Assembly: GCF_006149045.1 (NCBI RefSeq) | Contig: NZ_VBSN01000019.1 | Location: 1 to 64,000, forward strand | From: Dyadobacter flavalbus | GTDB lineage: Bacteria; Bacteroidota; Bacteroidia; Cytophagales; Spirosomataceae | DNA length: 64,000 nucleotides | Direction: 5' to 3' | Shown: one piece after another, positions 52,230 to 62,590 of the stretch | Position numbering within the stretch: the first letter of the stretch is position 1 | Layout of the letters: each line of letters opens with the position of its first letter | Position numbers and translations under genes: made by a program | Notes under the pieces: generated by a model | Databases searched by the model: none | The model's input: the letters and a program-made list of their open reading frames with translations, nothing else | What the model was told of the DNA's origin: nothing

Positions 52230-52874
52230 ATGGATTACAACGCAAAACAATTACAGATTATAGATGTTGCCGAACGACTGTTTGCCAAGAAAGGCTTTGC
52301 GGGCACTTCGGTAAGGGATATTGCGCAGGAAGCGGACGTGAATGTTTCTATGATTTCATACTACTTCGGTTCCAAGGAAAAGCTGATCGAGGCACTTTTC
52401 AAACTTCGTACGGTAGAGTCCCGCTCGCGTCTGGAAAATATCCTGGCAGCCGAGGACGTAACGCCGATCCAGAAAATCAATATTTTGATAGACAGCGTCA
52501 TAGAAAGGTTAATGGGAAACCAGTCTTTCCATAATATCATGATGCGCGAGCAGCTTTCAACCGAAAGGACGCCGGTCATTGCCGAGCACATCATGAACCT
52601 GAAATTCCGCAACATGGAAATCATGCAGAAAATCATTTCGGAAGGGCAGGCCTCCGGCGATTTTCGCAGCAATATTGATATGAGCCTGATGACCACGACT
52701 TTATATGGTACGATTATTCAGGCAATCGCCACCCAGCGTTTTTATAAGAAACTTCATAAACTGGAAGATATGGACGAGGCGGAATTCCAGAAATATCTGA
52801 AAAATCAATTAAGCCAGCATCTTAAAAGTTTATTTAAATTAACCGTGACTAATGAACACCACATCCAGAATTAG
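52230..52874 (+). CDS. TetR-family repressor of the efflux operon
   Basis: A 214-residue regulator. The N-terminal helix-turn-helix is IIDVAERLFAKKGFAGTSVRDIAQEADVNVSMISYYFGSKEKLIEALF spread over residues 10-55, the classical TetR pattern; the rest is a helical ligand-binding domain (about 70-205) of unknown effector. The gene overlaps the start of the TolC gene by 23 nt, so it is cotranscribed with tolC, hlyD and mfs genes. The double palindrome upstream shows autoregulation. Confidence 0.94.
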   Translation: MDYNAKQLQIIDVAERLFAKKGFAGTSVRDIAQEADVNVSMISYYFGSKEKLIEALFKLRTVESRSRLENILAAEDVTPIQKINILIDSVIERLMGNQSFHNIMMREQLSTERTPVIAEHIMNLKFRNMEIMQKIISEGQASGDFRSNIDMSLMTTTLYGTIIQAIATQRFYKKLHKLEDMDEAEFQKYLKNQLSQHLKSLFKLTVTNEHHIQN

Positions 52875-54195
52875 AAAAATGGTTTCTGTGACAACCGGGA
52901 TCATTTGGATTGTCGCAGCCGCTCATTCCTTTGCCCAGACTGCGCGTACGCTCACCCTGGAAGAAGCGATTCAGCTGAGTCTGCAGAACAGTAAACAGCT
53001 TAAACTTAGCCAGACCAATGTGGATATTGCAGGATACAACATCCGCGAAATCCGTGAAAACCAGTTGCCAAGCCTGAGCGTTTCAGGTTCGTATTTACGA
53101 CTGAATACGCCAAATATCAATCTGAAGATCAAAACGTCCAGTGGATCGGACACCACTACGACCGAAGCCAGTTCTTTGCAGGTGCATCAGGCCATGTACG
53201 GAATGGCGAGCGCATCTTTGCCGATTTTCTCTGGATTTCGTTTCAAATACGGTCTGGAATCGGCGCGGTATCTGGAACAGGCTGCAAAGCTGGATGCTGA
53301 AAGTGACCGGGAAGCTGTGATTCAGAATACGGTTGCGGCATACAGCAATCTGTACAAGGCTAAAAGATCAGTAGACCTTGTTGCCGAAAACCTGCTGCGT
53401 GAACGCGAGCGTGTACAGGAATTTACCAACCGCGAAAAAAACGGACTGCTCGCAAGAAATGACCTGATGAAAGCGCAGTTACAGGAATCCAATGTACAGC
53501 TTGCCTTGCTGGATGCTGAAAATGATCTGAAAGTAACAACCATAAATATGGATTTGTTACTCGGACTTCCTGAGAATACGGTACTTGCTGCGGATTCTGC
53601 CAGTTTTACCATGCTGAAAGAAGAAGGCAATGTGAATGAATGGGAACAAACCGCACTGACGCACAGAAAGGACATTGCTGCCAACGGAATCCGTCGGAAA
53701 GCTGCGGAAACCAATATAAAAGTGGCGAAAGCGGATTTTTATCCAAGTCTTGCGCTCACCGCCGGATATGTGGCGCTGAATATTCCCGGCGTTGCCGTCA
53801 TCCCGAATGCCATGAATGCCGGAATCGGACTGCGTTATGATATCGGTTCATTCTGGAAATCCGGTGCGAAAATTGCCCAGGCTAAAACGCAGGTTTATCA
53901 GCTGAAAACAAATGAAGAAATTTTGATGGACCGAATCCATCTGGAAGTCAATACGGCTTATTACAACTATGTTTTGAGCAAAAGAAAGATTGATGTTTAT
54001 GCAAAAGCGGTGGAGCAGGCCAATGAAAATTACCGGATTACCAAAAACAAATTCGATAACAGCCTTGTGAACACGACCGAATTGCTGGATGCCGATGTAG
54101 CACAGGTTCAGTCGAGGATAAATTATGAAGCTGCAAAAGCGGATGCCGTTGTAGCATACAAGAAGCTGGAACAAACAGCAGGCGTAATTAACTGA
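52852..54195 (+). CDS. TolC-family outer-membrane efflux protein
   Basis: A 447-residue protein with a signal peptide (about residues 1-28, cleaved near SFAQ). Two internal repeats contain the long amphipathic coiled helices of TolC: LTLEEAIQLSLQNSKQLKLSQTN in the first and NTTELLDADVAQVQSRINYEAAKADA in the second. It forms a trimeric channel through the outer membrane and periplasm. Partnered by the HlyD-type adaptor and the MFS pump downstream. Confidence 0.93.
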   Translation: MNTTSRIRKMVSVTTGIIWIVAAAHSFAQTARTLTLEEAIQLSLQNSKQLKLSQTNVDIAGYNIREIRENQLPSLSVSGSYLRLNTPNINLKIKTSSGSDTTTTEASSLQVHQAMYGMASASLPIFSGFRFKYGLESARYLEQAAKLDAESDREAVIQNTVAAYSNLYKAKRSVDLVAENLLRERERVQEFTNREKNGLLARNDLMKAQLQESNVQLALLDAENDLKVTTINMDLLLGLPENTVLAADSASFTMLKEEGNVNEWEQTALTHRKDIAANGIRRKAAETNIKVAKADFYPSLALTAGYVALNIPGVAVIPNAMNAGIGLRYDIGSFWKSGAKIAQAKTQVYQLKTNEEILMDRIHLEVNTAYYNYVLSKRKIDVYAKAVEQANENYRITKNKFDNSLVNTTELLDADVAQVQSRINYEAAKADAVVAYKKLEQTAGVIN

Positions 54196-54256
54196 AAAAT
54201 AAAATCCGGTTTTAATTCCACCCGTACACTCGTTCAAAATCAACTATTACAATATT

Positions 54257-55369
54257 ATGGAAACCAATCACAGTACAATAGAAGCCGAAGAAGCTGCACC
54301 TAAAAAGAAAAGCTATCGCTTCATTATTATCCTAGTTTTATTGATTGCAATTGGAGGCACATGGGGTTATACTAAATATAATCACGGCCTTCATCACGAA
54401 GAAACCGATGATGCGCAGGTCGATGCGAACATCAGTCCGGTTATTCCGAGAATTTCAGGATACGTTACAGAAATCAGGGTTAAAGACAATCAGTCCGTTA
54501 AAAAAGGCGATACGCTGATCGTACTCGACAAAAGAGATCAGCTGATCAAGCTGGAACAGGCACGTGCAGCATTGTCCAGCTCGCAGGGAAATCTGGGTTT
54601 TGCGAATGCGACCACTACTGCATCACAGGCAAGCGGCATTACATATGAAGCCAACATTTCCGTTGTTGAAGCGCAGATTGAAGCTGCAAAAGTAAATGTA
54701 TGGCGGGCCACTCAGGATTTTGCAAGATATGAAAACCTGATCAAGGACCATTCCATTACGCAGCAGGAATTCGAACAGGCCTCCGCAGCAAAGCAAACAG
54801 CCGAACGTCAGCTTCAAGTGCTTGTGGCACAAAGAAATGCAGCAGAACGTCAGGCGAAAGCAGCCGGACAGCAAACGCGCGCCACTTCCGTTCAGAGCCG
54901 TGTGGCCAATGCCAATATCAAGGCGCATCAGGCCGATATCGCCAACGCTGAACTGAACCTTTCCTATACCGTAATTACTGCACCTACAGACGGCCGTGTT
55001 TCAAAAGTAAATGCGCAGGTCGGACAATATCTGCAGGCGGGACAATCGCTTTTCAGCATTATTTCCACCACAGAACCATGGGTTGTTGCGAATTTCAAGG
55101 AAACGCAGCTTACGAAAATGAAACTGGGCCAGCGCGTACTTGTGCATGTGGATGCTTATCCCGATCATGAATTTGAAGCCAAAGTTGCTTCGTTTTCACC
55201 GGCTACAGGCGCAAGGTTTGCGTTACTGCCTCCGGACAATGCAAGCGGAAACTTTGTAAAAGTCGTACAAAGGCTGCCCGTCAGAATAGAATTTACCAAC
55301 GCGAACGACGCCCGTATTGCGCAGCTCCGCCCGGGAATGAACGTGTTTGTGGATGTTGAGTTGGACTAG
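54257..55369 (+). CDS. HlyD/EmrA-family periplasmic adaptor
   Basis: A 370-residue membrane fusion protein. One membrane segment (about 21-42, FIIILVLLIAIGGTWGY) anchors it. The biotinyl-lipoyl domain (DDAQVDANISPVIPRISGYV...VKDNQSVKKGDTL) is split around a long coiled hairpin (about 95-225). The second half of the lipoyl domain starts at LSYTVITAPTDGRVSKV, followed by the beta-barrel. It links the inner-membrane pump to TolC, as EmrA does. The order of the operon is TetR, TolC, adaptor, pump. Confidence 0.93.
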   Translation: METNHSTIEAEEAAPKKKSYRFIIILVLLIAIGGTWGYTKYNHGLHHEETDDAQVDANISPVIPRISGYVTEIRVKDNQSVKKGDTLIVLDKRDQLIKLEQARAALSSSQGNLGFANATTTASQASGITYEANISVVEAQIEAAKVNVWRATQDFARYENLIKDHSITQQEFEQASAAKQTAERQLQVLVAQRNAAERQAKAAGQQTRATSVQSRVANANIKAHQADIANAELNLSYTVITAPTDGRVSKVNAQVGQYLQAGQSLFSIISTTEPWVVANFKETQLTKMKLGQRVLVHVDAYPDHEFEAKVASFSPATGARFALLPPDNASGNFVKVVQRLPVRIEFTNANDARIAQLRPGMNVFVDVELD

Positions 55370-55402
55370 GAATCCGAATTGTTGATTCTAAACCGAATAT
55401 AA

Positions 55403-56977
55403 ATGGAATTACAGGAATCATTGGTTGAGTACGGCTTCCGGCGTGTTATCATCACGATAACAGCCGTGCTGTGCGCATTGCTGGAAATTGTGGATACAAC
55501 GATTGTCAATGTGGCGCTCAACGATATGCGTGGAAACCTTGGCGGTACTTTGTCAGAAGTAAGCTGGGTAATTACGGCTTACGCCATTGGTAACGTGATC
55601 ATTGTGCCGATGACAAGCTGGCTTTCGCAGCAGTTTGGCCGTAGAAATTATTTTGCTGCTTCCATTATCATTTTCACCGTTTCTTCATTTTTATGCGGAA
55701 ATGCGGACAATATATGGGAACTGGTATTTTTCAGACTGATTCAGGGATTTGGCGGCGGTGCGCTGCTTGTAACTGCACAAACGCTGATCACGGAAAGTTA
55801 TCCGCCTGAAAAAAGAGGGATTGCGCAGGCCATCTACGGACTGGGCGTTATCGTGGGACCGACACTGGGCCCGCCGCTTGGAGGTTACATTGTTGATAAT
55901 TACAGCTGGCCGTACATTTTTTATATTAACATTCCGCTGGGTGTCATTGCGGCCATGCTTACGCTTCAGTTTGTAAGAAGTCCGAAGTATTCCGAGAAAA
56001 AAGCCAGCAACGAAATTGATTATATAGGAATTGCCTTGCTGGCCGTTGCAGTCGGATCGCTTCAGTACGTTCTTGAAAAAGGACAGGAAGAAGACTGGTT
56101 TAACGACGAAATCATTACAATCCTGACCGTCACGACCGTTTTCGGGTTCTTCTTTTTCATTTGGAGAGAGCTGACTTATAAAAACCCGATTGTGAACCTT
56201 CGTGTTTTGTCCAACGGAAACCTGCGAGTGGGAACCGTACTGTCATTTATCCTGGGTTTCGGATTGTATGGCTCCACTTTCATTATTCCGTTGTATACAC
56301 AGGCTACGCTTGGCTGGACGGCTACACAATCCGGGATGCTGATGGTGCCGGCGGCTATTGTAACAGCGATGATGATGCCGATCGTGGGACAATTGTTACA
56401 GAGAGGCGTCAAGCAGCAGTATCTGGTTGCTATAGGGATGATTTTCTTCTTTATTTACAGCTACTGGGGATATCTGGTGCTTACTCCGGATACGGGCAAA
56501 GATGCTTTTTTCAACATGCTCATTATCCGAGGAATCGGTTTGGGATTGTTGTTTGTTCCGATTACAACATTGTCGCTTTCCACGCTGAAAGGCCGTGAAA
56601 TCGGAGAAGGTGCTGCATTTACCGGAATGATGCGCCAGCTCGGCGGTTCATTCGGTGTGGCGGTGATCACAACATTCATCGCACGTCAGAATATGCTGCA
56701 CCGCAACGATCTTGTAAGCAAGCTGGATGTCAATAATCCCGTCGTTCAGCAGCGTGTGGAAGGCTTGCAGCATTCGTTTATGGCAAAAGGAATGACTTCG
56801 GATGTAGCGCTTCAGAGCGGTTATAAAATACTGGATTATACGGTTTCAAAACAGGCTCAGGTATTGTCCTATATGGATGTGTTTCTGTATCTGGGTGTTA
56901 TGTTCCTGATCTGTGTGCCGTTTGTATTGTGGACACGAAGCGGCAAGACCAAAGTAGATGCTTCTGCAATGCATTGA
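55403..56977 (+). CDS. DHA2-family (EmrB/QacA-like) MFS efflux pump
   Basis: A 524-residue transporter with 14 membrane segments, the DHA2 layout. Motif A-like sequence follows TM2 (LSQQFGRRNYFA), and motif C lies in GLGVIVGPTLGPPLGGYIV in TM5. It extrudes lipophilic compounds using the proton gradient and with the adaptor and TolC forms a tripartite system through both membranes. The inducer and substrate are unknown. It is the last gene of the operon, with a strong terminator. Confidence 0.93.
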   Translation: MELQESLVEYGFRRVIITITAVLCALLEIVDTTIVNVALNDMRGNLGGTLSEVSWVITAYAIGNVIIVPMTSWLSQQFGRRNYFAASIIIFTVSSFLCGNADNIWELVFFRLIQGFGGGALLVTAQTLITESYPPEKRGIAQAIYGLGVIVGPTLGPPLGGYIVDNYSWPYIFYINIPLGVIAAMLTLQFVRSPKYSEKKASNEIDYIGIALLAVAVGSLQYVLEKGQEEDWFNDEIITILTVTTVFGFFFFIWRELTYKNPIVNLRVLSNGNLRVGTVLSFILGFGLYGSTFIIPLYTQATLGWTATQSGMLMVPAAIVTAMMMPIVGQLLQRGVKQQYLVAIGMIFFFIYSYWGYLVLTPDTGKDAFFNMLIIRGIGLGLLFVPITTLSLSTLKGREIGEGAAFTGMMRQLGGSFGVAVITTFIARQNMLHRNDLVSKLDVNNPVVQQRVEGLQHSFMAKGMTSDVALQSGYKILDYTVSKQAQVLSYMDVFLYLGVMFLICVPFVLWTRSGKTKVDASAMH

Positions 56978-57002
56978 TATTTAGTGTAGGTAGTAATAAT
57001 GA

Positions 57003-57038
57003 AGAAGCTTTCCGCAATCCGGAAAGCTTCTCTTGTTT
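57003..57038 (+). terminator. Terminator of the efflux operon
   Basis: Perfect 12-bp stem (57003-57014 with 57020-57031), 5-nt loop, then CTTGTTT. Confidence 0.9.
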
Positions 57039-57167
57039 AGGACATTCAATCTGTTTTAACGATAGAAAACCGGCTGTTCATTGATCCTTATGAAAAGTCA
57101 AAGTCCGTGCAGACTGGTTCCCGGACAAAATCTGACTAATTTTACCCGATAATTTATCAAAGTTACT

Positions 57168-58739
57168 GTGCACCAGAATTATTATTTTTTAAAACAGCTT
57201 GCCCCGGCGCTTCATCAAAGAATTGCCGGGAAAATCTTTATTGAAGCATTCAGTCAGGAAAAGGACGAAATTATTCTGGTGTTTGCAGATGCGCCCGCGG
57301 CTGAGGAACTTTCAAATCCGTTCCTGATCAAGGCGACTTTGAAATCGAACTTTGCGTGCCTCAGTTTTCCGGATAAATTTGAACGTGCACGTAAAAACAG
57401 TGTAAACCTTTTTACCGGATTAAGCGGAAATGAAGTTGAATTTTTGTCCGTTTTTGAAAATGAAAGGGCCATTCAGATCCGTTTTCAGGATGGACAAAAA
57501 CTTGTTTTCAAGCTTTTTGGCAACCGTTCCAATCTGATTGCTTTTGACCCGGACGGAAACGCCACGCTGCTTTTCAACAATAAACTGGCTGCTGACAAAT
57601 CCGTTACGATTGATTCTCTGAACAGGCCTATTGATCAGTCTTTTGAAGCATATGTACGCAATGATATGCGGCATGAAGTGCTTTTTCCTACTTTCGGAAA
57701 ACTGGTGAACGCACATCTTTCCGGACTTCTACAAGGAAAACAATCCGCTGCGGAAAGATGGCAGATTATTCTTGAACTTCTGGAAAAGCTGGAATCGCCG
57801 CCTTATTATCTGACCAAAATAGAGCTGGTTCCCGTTTTATCACTGATCCAAGCGGGAGAAATGATTGCAGCATACAACGATCCGGTCGAGGCACTGAATG
57901 CATTTTACATGTCTTATGTGCGGCTCGACGGGCTTGAAAAGGAAAAATCAGATTTGTTACGTAAACTGCGAAAACGCATTCAGCAGACTAATAATTACCT
58001 GACCAATACCTTTGACAAACTGACAGAACTTGAAAATGCCGTTAAAAATGAAGAGCTCGGAAATATCATCATGGCCAACATGCATGCCATTCCCGAAAGA
58101 ACGGAGAAAGCAGAACTGTATGATTTTTACCGCGACAAACCGATTGTGATCAAGCTCAAAAAAGACTTGTCGGCCCAGAAAAACGCTGAAATATTTTACC
58201 GGAAAGCAAAAAACGAAAAGATTGAAATTGCCAGACTGAACGAGAGCATTGAAGCCAGAATGGCGGAACTGGAAGAATTACAGCAACATCTTGCGGGCGT
58301 CGAAAACATTGATTCGCTGCGTGAACTGCGGGCTTATGTCAAAAAAAGCGGCTTGAACCAGTCGAAGGCGCCGGTTTCACAGGATGAACTGTTTAAAAAA
58401 GAAGAATTTCTGGGTTACACGATTCTGATCGGCCGGAATGCAAAAAACAACGATCTGCTGACCAAGCATTATGCGGGCAAAGACGATTTATGGCTTCATG
58501 CAAAAGATGTTACCGGATCGCACGTTATCATTAAAAACCAGCCCGGGCGCAATTTTCCGGAACTTGTCATTGAACGCGCCGCAGAACTGGCCGCATTTTA
58601 CTCCAAAAGGAAAAACGATTCGTTGTGCCCGGTGATATTTACGCCCAAAAAATTCGTCAGAAAACCCAAAGGTTTGCCGGACGGCGCAGTGGTCGTAGAT
58701 AAAGAAGATGTAATAATGGTTGTTGCGAAAGGCAGTTAG
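57168..58739 (+). CDS. NFACT/RqcH-like ribosome quality-control protein
   Basis: A 523-residue protein starting at a GTG (57168). The N-terminal NFACT-N domain (about 1-195) includes the segment FKLFGNRSNLIAFD. A helical/coiled-coil stretch (about 255-395; LRKLRKRIQQTNNYLTNTF, NESIEARMAELEELQQHL) links to the C-terminal NFACT-R (DUF814) domain, with GRNAKNNDLLT, DDLWLHAKDVTGSHVII. RqcH recruits alanyl-tRNA to stalled 50S subunits and adds Ala tails. Bacteroidota homologues are related; exact activity here is inferred. Confidence 0.9.
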   Translation: MHQNYYFLKQLAPALHQRIAGKIFIEAFSQEKDEIILVFADAPAAEELSNPFLIKATLKSNFACLSFPDKFERARKNSVNLFTGLSGNEVEFLSVFENERAIQIRFQDGQKLVFKLFGNRSNLIAFDPDGNATLLFNNKLAADKSVTIDSLNRPIDQSFEAYVRNDMRHEVLFPTFGKLVNAHLSGLLQGKQSAAERWQIILELLEKLESPPYYLTKIELVPVLSLIQAGEMIAAYNDPVEALNAFYMSYVRLDGLEKEKSDLLRKLRKRIQQTNNYLTNTFDKLTELENAVKNEELGNIIMANMHAIPERTEKAELYDFYRDKPIVIKLKKDLSAQKNAEIFYRKAKNEKIEIARLNESIEARMAELEELQQHLAGVENIDSLRELRAYVKKSGLNQSKAPVSQDELFKKEEFLGYTILIGRNAKNNDLLTKHYAGKDDLWLHAKDVTGSHVIIKNQPGRNFPELVIERAAELAAFYSKRKNDSLCPVIFTPKKFVRKPKGLPDGAVVVDKEDVIMVVAKGS

Positions 58740-58806
58740 GGCTTTGATAAGTCCTGCGATGTAACGATCTTCGTATGAAATTTGAGAACAGGAATATAAG
58801 TGCAGG

Positions 58807-60702
58807 ATGCTTGAAAATCGTCGCTTTGTCATCATTGGTTTTTTTGCTTTAATAGGTCTAACATACTTATTGCGACTTTTCTACTTACAGGTACTGGATG
58901 ACAGCTACTCCATTGAGTCATCGAGCAACTCCATCAAACGTGTGACTGAAATTCCGTTTCGCGGCCAGATTTACGACCGCACCGGAAAGCTCATCGTATA
59001 CAACACGCCGGTTTATGACCTGCTTGTTACGCCGTACAAGGCCCGAGTTGATGATACGTTGCGTTTTTGTCAGGTTTTGGGAATCGAAAGAAGCGACTTT
59101 GACAGTCTGATGGCTGCGGCCAGCGCATACAGCCGGGTAAAACCTTCGCTGTTTTTACGGCAGCTTTCCAAAGAGGATTTTGCTTCCATTCAGGATATCA
59201 TGGTGGATTATTCCGGTTTCGAGTTTGCCAAAAGCTCGCTGCGGACTTATACGGCGCCAACACTTGCCAATACGCTCGGCTACGTCAGTGAAATTACAAA
59301 AACGCAGCTGGAGAAGCAGGAAGAGCCTTATTACCGCCAGAGCGATTACATCGGGCAAAGCGGAATCGAGAAAATTTACGAGAATGAACTGCGTGGAAAA
59401 CGCGGTACCAAGTTCGTCATGCAGAACGTAAGCGGCGTGTACAAAGGCCCTTGGAAAGGCGGGGAACTGGATACCATGGCCGTCGCCGGGGAAAATCTTT
59501 ACTCCGGAATCGATCTGGAAGTGCAGCAGTATGCCGATAGTTTGATGGTGAACAAAGTGGGAAGCGTGGTTGCCATCGAGCCTAAAACCGGGCAGATTAT
59601 TTCCATGGTTTCCGCTCCGACTTACGATCCCAATATTCTGGCAAGCCGTTATTTTTCCAAAAACTACGCTGCGCTTGCAAGAAATCCTTACAAGCCATTG
59701 TTCAACCGGCCGGTTATGGCCAGTTACAGGCCGGGTTCCACTTTCAAACTGATCCAGGCATTGATCGGACTTCAGGAAGGCGTGATTACGCCGGGAAGCG
59801 GTTTTACGCATGCGAATTGTCCCGTTGGCTGTCACAATCATCCGGCTACCGGAACCGTTGCACTGGGCGTGATGCATTCCTGCAACCCTTATTTTTACAA
59901 TGTGTTCAGAAGGATCATTTACAAGAACAATATCAAAAATACCTTTAAAGCATCCGCTGTCGGGCTGGACAACTGGCACGATCAGATCAGTAAATTCGGA
60001 ATCGGGCAAAGGCTGGGCATCGACCTTCCGAGCGAGTACAAGGGAAATTTACCTAATAAAAAATACTACGACCGTTTTTACGGCGAGTACCGCTGGAAGT
60101 TTTCCAATATTTATTCATTGAGTATAGGTGAAGGCGAGTTGCTGATCACGCCGTTGAAAATGGCCAACGTTGCGGCGATCATTGCCAATCGGGGCTATTT
60201 CTATACCCCGCACGTTATTCACGGAATCGGCGATAAGAAGAAAGTAAATCCTGAATACCTTGTCAGACATGAAACTGGCGTGGAGCCGCATAATTTTGAG
60301 CCTGTAATTGAAGGAATGATCGGCGCAGTGGAAGGCGGAACAGCGAGAAGATCCAGGGTCGAAGGCATTACGATCGCAGGAAAAACGGGAACATCGCAGA
60401 ACAAAAGAGGCGATGACCATTCCATTTTCATTGCCTTTGCACCCGTTGAAGATCCTAAAATCGCCATCGCAGTTTTTGTTGAAAATGCCGGAGCCGGAGG
60501 GCAGGCCGCAGCACCGATCGCCAACCTGATCATAGAAAAATACCTTACCCGGAAAGTTACAAACAAGGCTCTTGAAGAAAGGATGATGAAGGCAGACCTG
60601 ATGAGCAAGGTAATTCTGCCGGGACAGAAGAAGCCTTTGCCTGCAGACACGACTAAAAAGAAGCCGGTGACCGAAACCAAGCCTTCCGCAGCAAGGCCGT
60701 AA
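58807..60702 (+). CDS. mrdA: Penicillin-binding protein 2 (elongasome transpeptidase)
   Basis: A 631-residue class B PBP. One membrane segment (about 8-28) anchors it. The dimerisation domain (about 45-235) begins VTEIPFRGQIYDRTGKLI. The transpeptidase domain has Ser311 and Lys314 in PGSTFK, SCN in VMHSCNPYF, and KTGTS in AGKTGTSQN. It cross-links septal-independent peptidoglycan during cell elongation with RodA, the next gene. The C-terminal tail (about 605-631) is Lys/Pro-rich and disordered. The gene starts 67 bp after the NFACT gene, with no mreBCD genes beside it. Confidence 0.95.
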   Translation: MLENRRFVIIGFFALIGLTYLLRLFYLQVLDDSYSIESSSNSIKRVTEIPFRGQIYDRTGKLIVYNTPVYDLLVTPYKARVDDTLRFCQVLGIERSDFDSLMAAASAYSRVKPSLFLRQLSKEDFASIQDIMVDYSGFEFAKSSLRTYTAPTLANTLGYVSEITKTQLEKQEEPYYRQSDYIGQSGIEKIYENELRGKRGTKFVMQNVSGVYKGPWKGGELDTMAVAGENLYSGIDLEVQQYADSLMVNKVGSVVAIEPKTGQIISMVSAPTYDPNILASRYFSKNYAALARNPYKPLFNRPVMASYRPGSTFKLIQALIGLQEGVITPGSGFTHANCPVGCHNHPATGTVALGVMHSCNPYFYNVFRRIIYKNNIKNTFKASAVGLDNWHDQISKFGIGQRLGIDLPSEYKGNLPNKKYYDRFYGEYRWKFSNIYSLSIGEGELLITPLKMANVAAIIANRGYFYTPHVIHGIGDKKKVNPEYLVRHETGVEPHNFEPVIEGMIGAVEGGTARRSRVEGITIAGKTGTSQNKRGDDHSIFIAFAPVEDPKIAIAVFVENAGAGGQAAAPIANLIIEKYLTRKVTNKALEERMMKADLMSKVILPGQKKPLPADTTKKKPVTETKPSAARP

Positions 60703-60741
60703 GCAATACTATCAACATTCAGCATTACAATCATTCAGAAC

Positions 60742-62025
60742 ATGTCGGAAACCAAGCCCATAACCAAAAATGTAGACTGGGTCGTTGTGCTCATTTACAT
60801 TGCATGCCTTATGATCGGGTGGATTAATATCTATGCGGCCGTTTACAATCCGGAGGTGAATACCAGCATGTTTGACTTCAACAACAATGCCGGCAAGCAG
60901 CTGATGTGGATCGGGACTGCGGCGCTGCTGATCGTCTGTATTCTGGTCATTGACTACAAATTTTACGAGACGTTCTCGTTCATCATTTATGCGGTTGTCA
61001 TTTTTCTTCTGGTAATGGTCCTTTTTGCGGGTTCCAACGTCAACGGATCAAGGTCGTGGATCAAGTTCGGGCCGGTTTCATTACAGCCGGCGGAATTTTC
61101 CAAACTGGCCATCAGTCTCGCTATTTCCAAGTATTTAAGCGATCCGGCGATCAGTCTGACGCGCAAGCTGAAAGATTATTATCCGATCCTGGGCATCATT
61201 GCCGTTCCCGCCTTGCTGATTCTTTTATCCAATGAAACCGGTTCCATGCTGGTTTTCGCGTCTTTTGCAATTGTTCTTTACCGCGAAGGAATGCCCGGGT
61301 TTATCCCGGCGATCGGCATTGTGATGGCTGCTTTGCTGATTATTACCTTATTATTTATCAAATGGTATATTGCCGCCGCTATTATCGTGATTGCCGGACT
61401 CGTAATATGGCTGATGCCGGTGATGACCAGAAGGAGAGGAGGGCTCTGGGCAACGATTCTGATTGCTGTTGTCATGATCGGGATTGTTTTCGGTGTTGAC
61501 TTTTTCATGAATAATGTCCTTCAGAAGCACCAGCGCGGCCGTATTATGGTTTTGCTCGATCCGGATTCCGATCCGAGGGGAATCGGCTGGAATGTTATCC
61601 AGTCCAAAATTGCAATCGGATCGGGTGGCTTTACCGGGAAAGGGTTTTTACAGGGAACCCAGACCAAATTCGATTTCGTGCCCGAACAAAGTACCGATTT
61701 TATTTTCTGTACCGTAGGGGAAGAACACGGATTTATAGGCTCTGCAATTGTTGTTGTCCTGTTTATAGCATTGATTTCAAGGCTCGTAGTGCTTGCTGAA
61801 AGGCAGCGTAGCCGCTTTGCCAGAGTTTACGGCTACTGCGTGGCAGGAATTATTTTCTTCCATTTTATGGTCAATATCGGCATGACGATCGGGCTGATGC
61901 CGGTCATCGGGATTCCGCTGCCTTTTTTCAGTTATGGCGGTTCTTCCTTGTGGTCATTTTCAATTCTGCTCTTTATTTTCCTGAAAATTGATGCACAGCG
62001 GCCTTTTACACTTTCGAGAGGTTAG
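60742..62025 (+). CDS. rodA: Rod shape-determining peptidoglycan glycosyltransferase RodA
   Basis: A 427-residue SEDS protein with about 10 membrane segments. Family motifs are SWIKFGPVSLQPAEFSKLAI spread across residues 108-127, FDFVPEQSTDFIFCTVGEEHGF, and the final GIPLPFFSYGGSSLW. It polymerises lipid II into glycan strands, in complex with PBP2 encoded just upstream (39-bp gap). The periplasmic loop before EQSTDF is longer than in E. coli RodA. Confidence 0.95.
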   Translation: MSETKPITKNVDWVVVLIYIACLMIGWINIYAAVYNPEVNTSMFDFNNNAGKQLMWIGTAALLIVCILVIDYKFYETFSFIIYAVVIFLLVMVLFAGSNVNGSRSWIKFGPVSLQPAEFSKLAISLAISKYLSDPAISLTRKLKDYYPILGIIAVPALLILLSNETGSMLVFASFAIVLYREGMPGFIPAIGIVMAALLIITLLFIKWYIAAAIIVIAGLVIWLMPVMTRRRGGLWATILIAVVMIGIVFGVDFFMNNVLQKHQRGRIMVLLDPDSDPRGIGWNVIQSKIAIGSGGFTGKGFLQGTQTKFDFVPEQSTDFIFCTVGEEHGFIGSAIVVVLFIALISRLVVLAERQRSRFARVYGYCVAGIIFFHFMVNIGMTIGLMPVIGIPLPFFSYGGSSLWSFSILLFIFLKIDAQRPFTLSRG

Positions 62026-62029
62026 GCGA

Positions 62030-62407
62030 TTATAATTTTCCTGCGGCCATAATCAGCAGAATCCATCCGATAATGAGCGCAACGCCGCCGATCGGTGCGG
62101 TTGCACCGAATTTGGTAATGCCGGTAAAACAGATGGCATAAAGCGATCCGGAAAAAATAATCACGCCGACTGCAAAGGCATTGCCCGACCAGCCCAGCAA
62201 ACGGACAGCATCCGCACCTGCGCGCTGCATCAGTATTCCGACCAAAACCATCGCAATAGCATGATAAAACTGGTATTTGACGGCTGTTTCAAACGTGTCC
62301 GCTCTTCCCGAAGTTTCCAGCATTCCTTTTAATGCATGCGCGCCGAAAGCGCCAAGTGCAACGGCAAGAGCCCCAAGAATTCCGCCTGCCTGAATCATGA
62401 ATTTCAT
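62030..62407 (-). CDS. DUF423-family small membrane protein
   Basis: A 125-residue protein with four membrane segments, started at 62407 (MKFMIQAGGILGALAVALGAFGAHALKG), the classical DUF423 N-terminus. A longer frame to 62506 is unsupported. It ends in GFxxPIGG-like segment TKFGATAPIGGVALIIGW. Widespread and of unknown function (YwdK/YgdD type). Its stop lies 4 bp from the end of rodA (convergent). Confidence 0.88.
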   Translation of the reverse strand: MKFMIQAGGILGALAVALGAFGAHALKGMLETSGRADTFETAVKYQFYHAIAMVLVGILMQRAGADAVRLLGWSGNAFAVGVIIFSGSLYAICFTGITKFGATAPIGGVALIIGWILLIMAAGKL

Positions 62408-62590
62408 AATGTTTATAAACAATGGTTTCTGTAAAGTGAGGAACTGCAGCCGGATTCCGATCAGCAGCCTGGCGGTAAAGTTAGGCCGCGATTGAGGCAG
62501 AACCAACTCTTTAAATCTATTTTATTATCTTGCGCGCTTTTAAAATAAAGCGGTTTCCGCACGCGGTTGATAGCGGAAATTAGATTTAAA

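Noticed and set aside
59155..60009. A 284-codon frame on the minus strand inside mrdA
   Set aside because: Fully antisense to the transpeptidase; no family features.
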